Shown one piece after another: positions 62,436-64,000 of a stretch of 64,000 bases of DNA. The first letter of the stretch is position 1. The number at the start of each line of letters is the position of its first letter. Both the position numbers and the translations under genes were made by a program. The notes beneath the pieces were generated by a model. The model saw nothing but the letters and a program-made list of their open reading frames with translations. It did no database searches and was not told the DNA's origin. The stretch is taken from the NCBI GenBank assembly GCA_019136515.1, contig JAGVUB010000156.1, positions 1-64,000 of the forward strand. Reading direction: 5' to 3'. The DNA is from Verrucomicrobiota bacterium (lineage in GTDB: Bacteria > Verrucomicrobiota > Verrucomicrobiia > Opitutales > Opitutaceae).

Positions 62436-63212
62436 TCAGCGGAGAAACTCCGCCACCGCTTCCACAAACGCCGCCCGCGCCTCGATGTGCGGATTGTGGC
62501 CGCTCTCGGCCACGGTCACGATGCGCGACTGCGGGAAACGCACCGCGATCTCCGGCCGGTCCTCCTCGCGCACATGCCGCGAGTACCCGCCGATCACGAA
62601 CAACGTCGGCCCGTCGTAATGATCATCCGGAGTCAGCGAAGTGCGGGCGATCTCGTCGAGCTCCGCGTGCAGCGCGGCCACGTTCACCCGCCACTGGAAA
62701 CGCCCGTCCTCCCCGCGCTCCAGGTTCGTGGTGAGAAACTTGATCATCGCCCAGTCCTTCACCGTCGCCGCGAGCTGTTCCTCGGCCTCGGCGCGCGAGG
62801 CGAGCGTCTCCGGCTGGATCGCCAGCATTGCGTCGAGGATGCCGCGGAACTTCGAAGCGTCGTAGTCGCGCGGCGCGATGTCGACCGACACCAACCGCTC
62901 GACGCGCTCGGGGTGGTGACAGGCCAGCGCCATGGCCACTTTGCCACCCATGCTATGGCCCATCACCGCCGCGCGGTCGATCTTCTGCGCGTCCATCCAG
63001 CGCAGCACGTCCGCCTCCATCGTGGCGAAATCGTGATTGTCCGCATGCGGCGACAGCCCGTGGTTGCGCAGATCCAGCGCGAGCACATGGCGCTGCCCGC
63101 TCAGATCCGCGCCGACCGTCTGCCAGTTGCGCGACGAGCCCAGCAGACCGTGGATGACCACCAGCGGCGGTCTGCCCGCCCCGCCGAAGTCGCGATGATG
63201 GAGTTTCAACAC
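62436..63212 (-). CDS. Alpha/beta hydrolase, YbfF-like
   Basis: About 258 residues of an alpha/beta hydrolase of the YbfF/ABHD11 type: VIHGLLGSSRNWQTV, LALDLRNHGLSPH, nucleophile elbow GHSMGGKVAMALA, catalytic Asp region VIGGYSRHV, His in ESGHNPHIEA. Substrates are esters or acyl compounds of unknown identity. The frame is open to 63356, but that N-terminus is arginine-rich junk. GTG 63212 (or TTG 63209) is used because the domain begins directly at LKLHHRDFG; this start is uncertain. Confidence 0.82.
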   Translation of the reverse strand: MLKLHHRDFGGAGRPPLVVIHGLLGSSRNWQTVGADLSGQRHVLALDLRNHGLSPHADNHDFATMEADVLRWMDAQKIDRAAVMGHSMGGKVAMALACHHPERVERLVSVDIAPRDYDASKFRGILDAMLAIQPETLASRAEAEEQLAATVKDWAMIKFLTTNLERGEDGRFQWRVNVAALHAELDEIARTSLTPDDHYDGPTLFVIGGYSRHVREEDRPEIAVRFPQSRIVTVAESGHNPHIEARAAFVEAVAEFLR

Positions 63213-63367
63213 CCCACCAGAAAACACCCCCCGCCCGTCCTCCGCCAAGCCCCGAGTGGCCGGCGTGCCCGGTAGTCGGTGAACTGTGGACGGTGACCGG
63301 TGGACCGGGATCCCTCGCTCCGCCCCACCGCTCACAGTCCACCGCCCACGGTTCACCGTCCGCTCCC

Positions 63368-63410
63368 ATTTCCGACTTCCGCCTTCGGCTTTCCGCCTTC
63401 AGCCTTCGCC
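63368..63410. repeat. TTCCG(A/C)CTTC simple repeat
   Basis: Units of TTCCGACTTCCGCCTTC-type run just before the mutS start. The same kind of repeat is coding at 38361-38432 in the helicase gene and is related to the CCGCATT repeat near 62400. Confidence 0.6.
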
Positions 63411-63416
63411 CACCCA

Positions 63417-64000
63417 ATGGCCGACGAGAAGCTCACGCCGATGCTGCAGCAGTATTTCGAGGTGAAACGCTCCCTCGCGCCCAACACCCTGCTGCTCTTC
63501 CGCCTCGGCGATTTCTACGAGATGTTCTTCGAGGACGCCGAGATCGGCGCCAAGCTCCTCGGCATCACGCTGACCGGGCGCAACGGCCACCCAATGGCCG
63601 GCATCCCCTTCCACGCCGCCGACAACTACGTCGGCAAGATCCTCGCCGCCGGCCGCAAGGTCGCCATCTGCGACCAGACCGAGGCGCCCCAGGCCGGCAA
63701 ACTCGTCCGCCGCGCGCTCACGCGCATCCTGAGCCCGGGCACGACACTCGACGCCAACCAGCTCGACTCCGCCCGCAACCGCTACCTCGCCGCGCTCGCG
63801 CGCGACAGCCGCGGTCTCCACGCCGCCTGGATGGATCTCTCCACCGGCGAGTTCCGCCTCGCGACCGACCCGAAGCCGGAAAACCTCCTCCCCGTGCTCC
63901 ACGCCCTCGCGCCGAGCGAGATCGTGCTGGCCGAGGGCGCGCTCGATGTCTGGCGCGCCGCCCCGCACTCCGAGACCGCGCTCCACGCCCTCGAACGTTT
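63417..64000 (+). CDS. mutS: DNA mismatch repair protein MutS (N-terminal part)
   Basis: The first 194 codons of MutS; the gene runs off the window. The mismatch-binding domain I is clear: TPMLQQYFEVKRSLAPNTLL, then the DFYEMFFEDA segment with the Phe-x-Glu that inserts at mismatches, and GRNGHPMAGIPFHAAD, AICDQTE. ATG 63417 matches the family start and is 6 bases after the TTCCG repeat. Confidence 0.95.
   Translation, partial: MADEKLTPMLQQYFEVKRSLAPNTLLLFRLGDFYEMFFEDAEIGAKLLGITLTGRNGHPMAGIPFHAADNYVGKILAAGRKVAICDQTEAPQAGKLVRRALTRILSPGTTLDANQLDSARNRYLAALARDSRGLHAAWMDLSTGEFRLATDPKPENLLPVLHALAPSEIVLAEGALDVWRAAPHSETALHALER

Noticed and set aside
1-64000. CRISPR array or prophage
   Set aside because: No regularly spaced identical repeats with unique spacers, and no phage structural, integrase or terminase gene, were seen. 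The repeats found are dispersed palindromes or short simple repeats.

Overview
The window is a GC-rich (about two thirds G+C by eye), gene-dense bacterial chromosome segment. I place it in Verrucomicrobiota, most likely Opitutaceae or a close relative. The grounds are the secreted glycoside hydrolases that end in a 'DPDGDGL-NLLEYGL' linker plus an 'RQFLRV' or 'RFYRV' module, the Gram-negative envelope genes (BamD-like, LptE-like, ExbB/ExbD/TonB), and many palindromic intergenic repeats. This placement is inference from content, not from a marker-gene tree.

Layout. 1-4660: repeat-rich stretch with a hipBA toxin-antitoxin pair, a GNAT acetyltransferase and a secreted RidA-like protein. 4660-16190: minus-strand block for secreted proteins: an S46 dipeptidyl-peptidase, two paralogous beta-propeller proteins, a 1094-residue GH16 glucanase and a relic ORF made only of a signal peptide and an export-module tail. 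16426-18435: PfkB sugar kinase and a broken esterase. 18528-25949: ion-homeostasis cluster (CPA2 antiporter, ClC, TrkH, TrkA, an RCK-gated SLC13-type carrier, MscS). 26120-29580: isochorismatase-like hydrolase, GH30 glycosidase and a zinc-ribbon membrane protein. 29696-34061: proS-clpS-unknown operon, divergent from a GH9 glucanase. 34308-37802: cheA, HDOD and receiver genes. 38034-40805: Ski2-like helicase. 41129-47668: accessory region with a GYF_2 and Pro-rich membrane pair, an HTH-EIIA fusion, a TonB_C protein, a lipoprotein, a retropepsin-like protein and an HbpS-like protein. 47790-50693: broken glyoxalase and broken secreted CAZyme-like gene. 50808-56562: uppP, rpmF, plsX, fabH, bamD-like, lptE-like and rpe. 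56624-58651: tonB-exbD-exbB. 58804-64000: tmk, holB, a degenerate metallopeptidase, an alpha/beta hydrolase and the start of mutS.

How it fits together. The secreted GH16, GH30 and GH9 enzymes, the propeller proteins and the S46 peptidase suggest an organism that digests external polysaccharide and peptide. The TonB/ExbBD system and the PfkB kinase could serve uptake and use of the products. The ion cluster looks like one osmotic and membrane-potential unit.

Two patterns stand out. First, palindromic and mosaic repeats fill most intergenic gaps, and one palindrome sits in frame inside the helicase gene. Second, five genes, including the core gene plsX, each carry one frame-breaking lesion; in four of them tens of bases also appear to be missing. 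Because plsX and its neighbours otherwise look functional, consensus or assembly error is at least as likely as true decay. I found no tRNA, rRNA, CRISPR array, prophage or insertion sequence.
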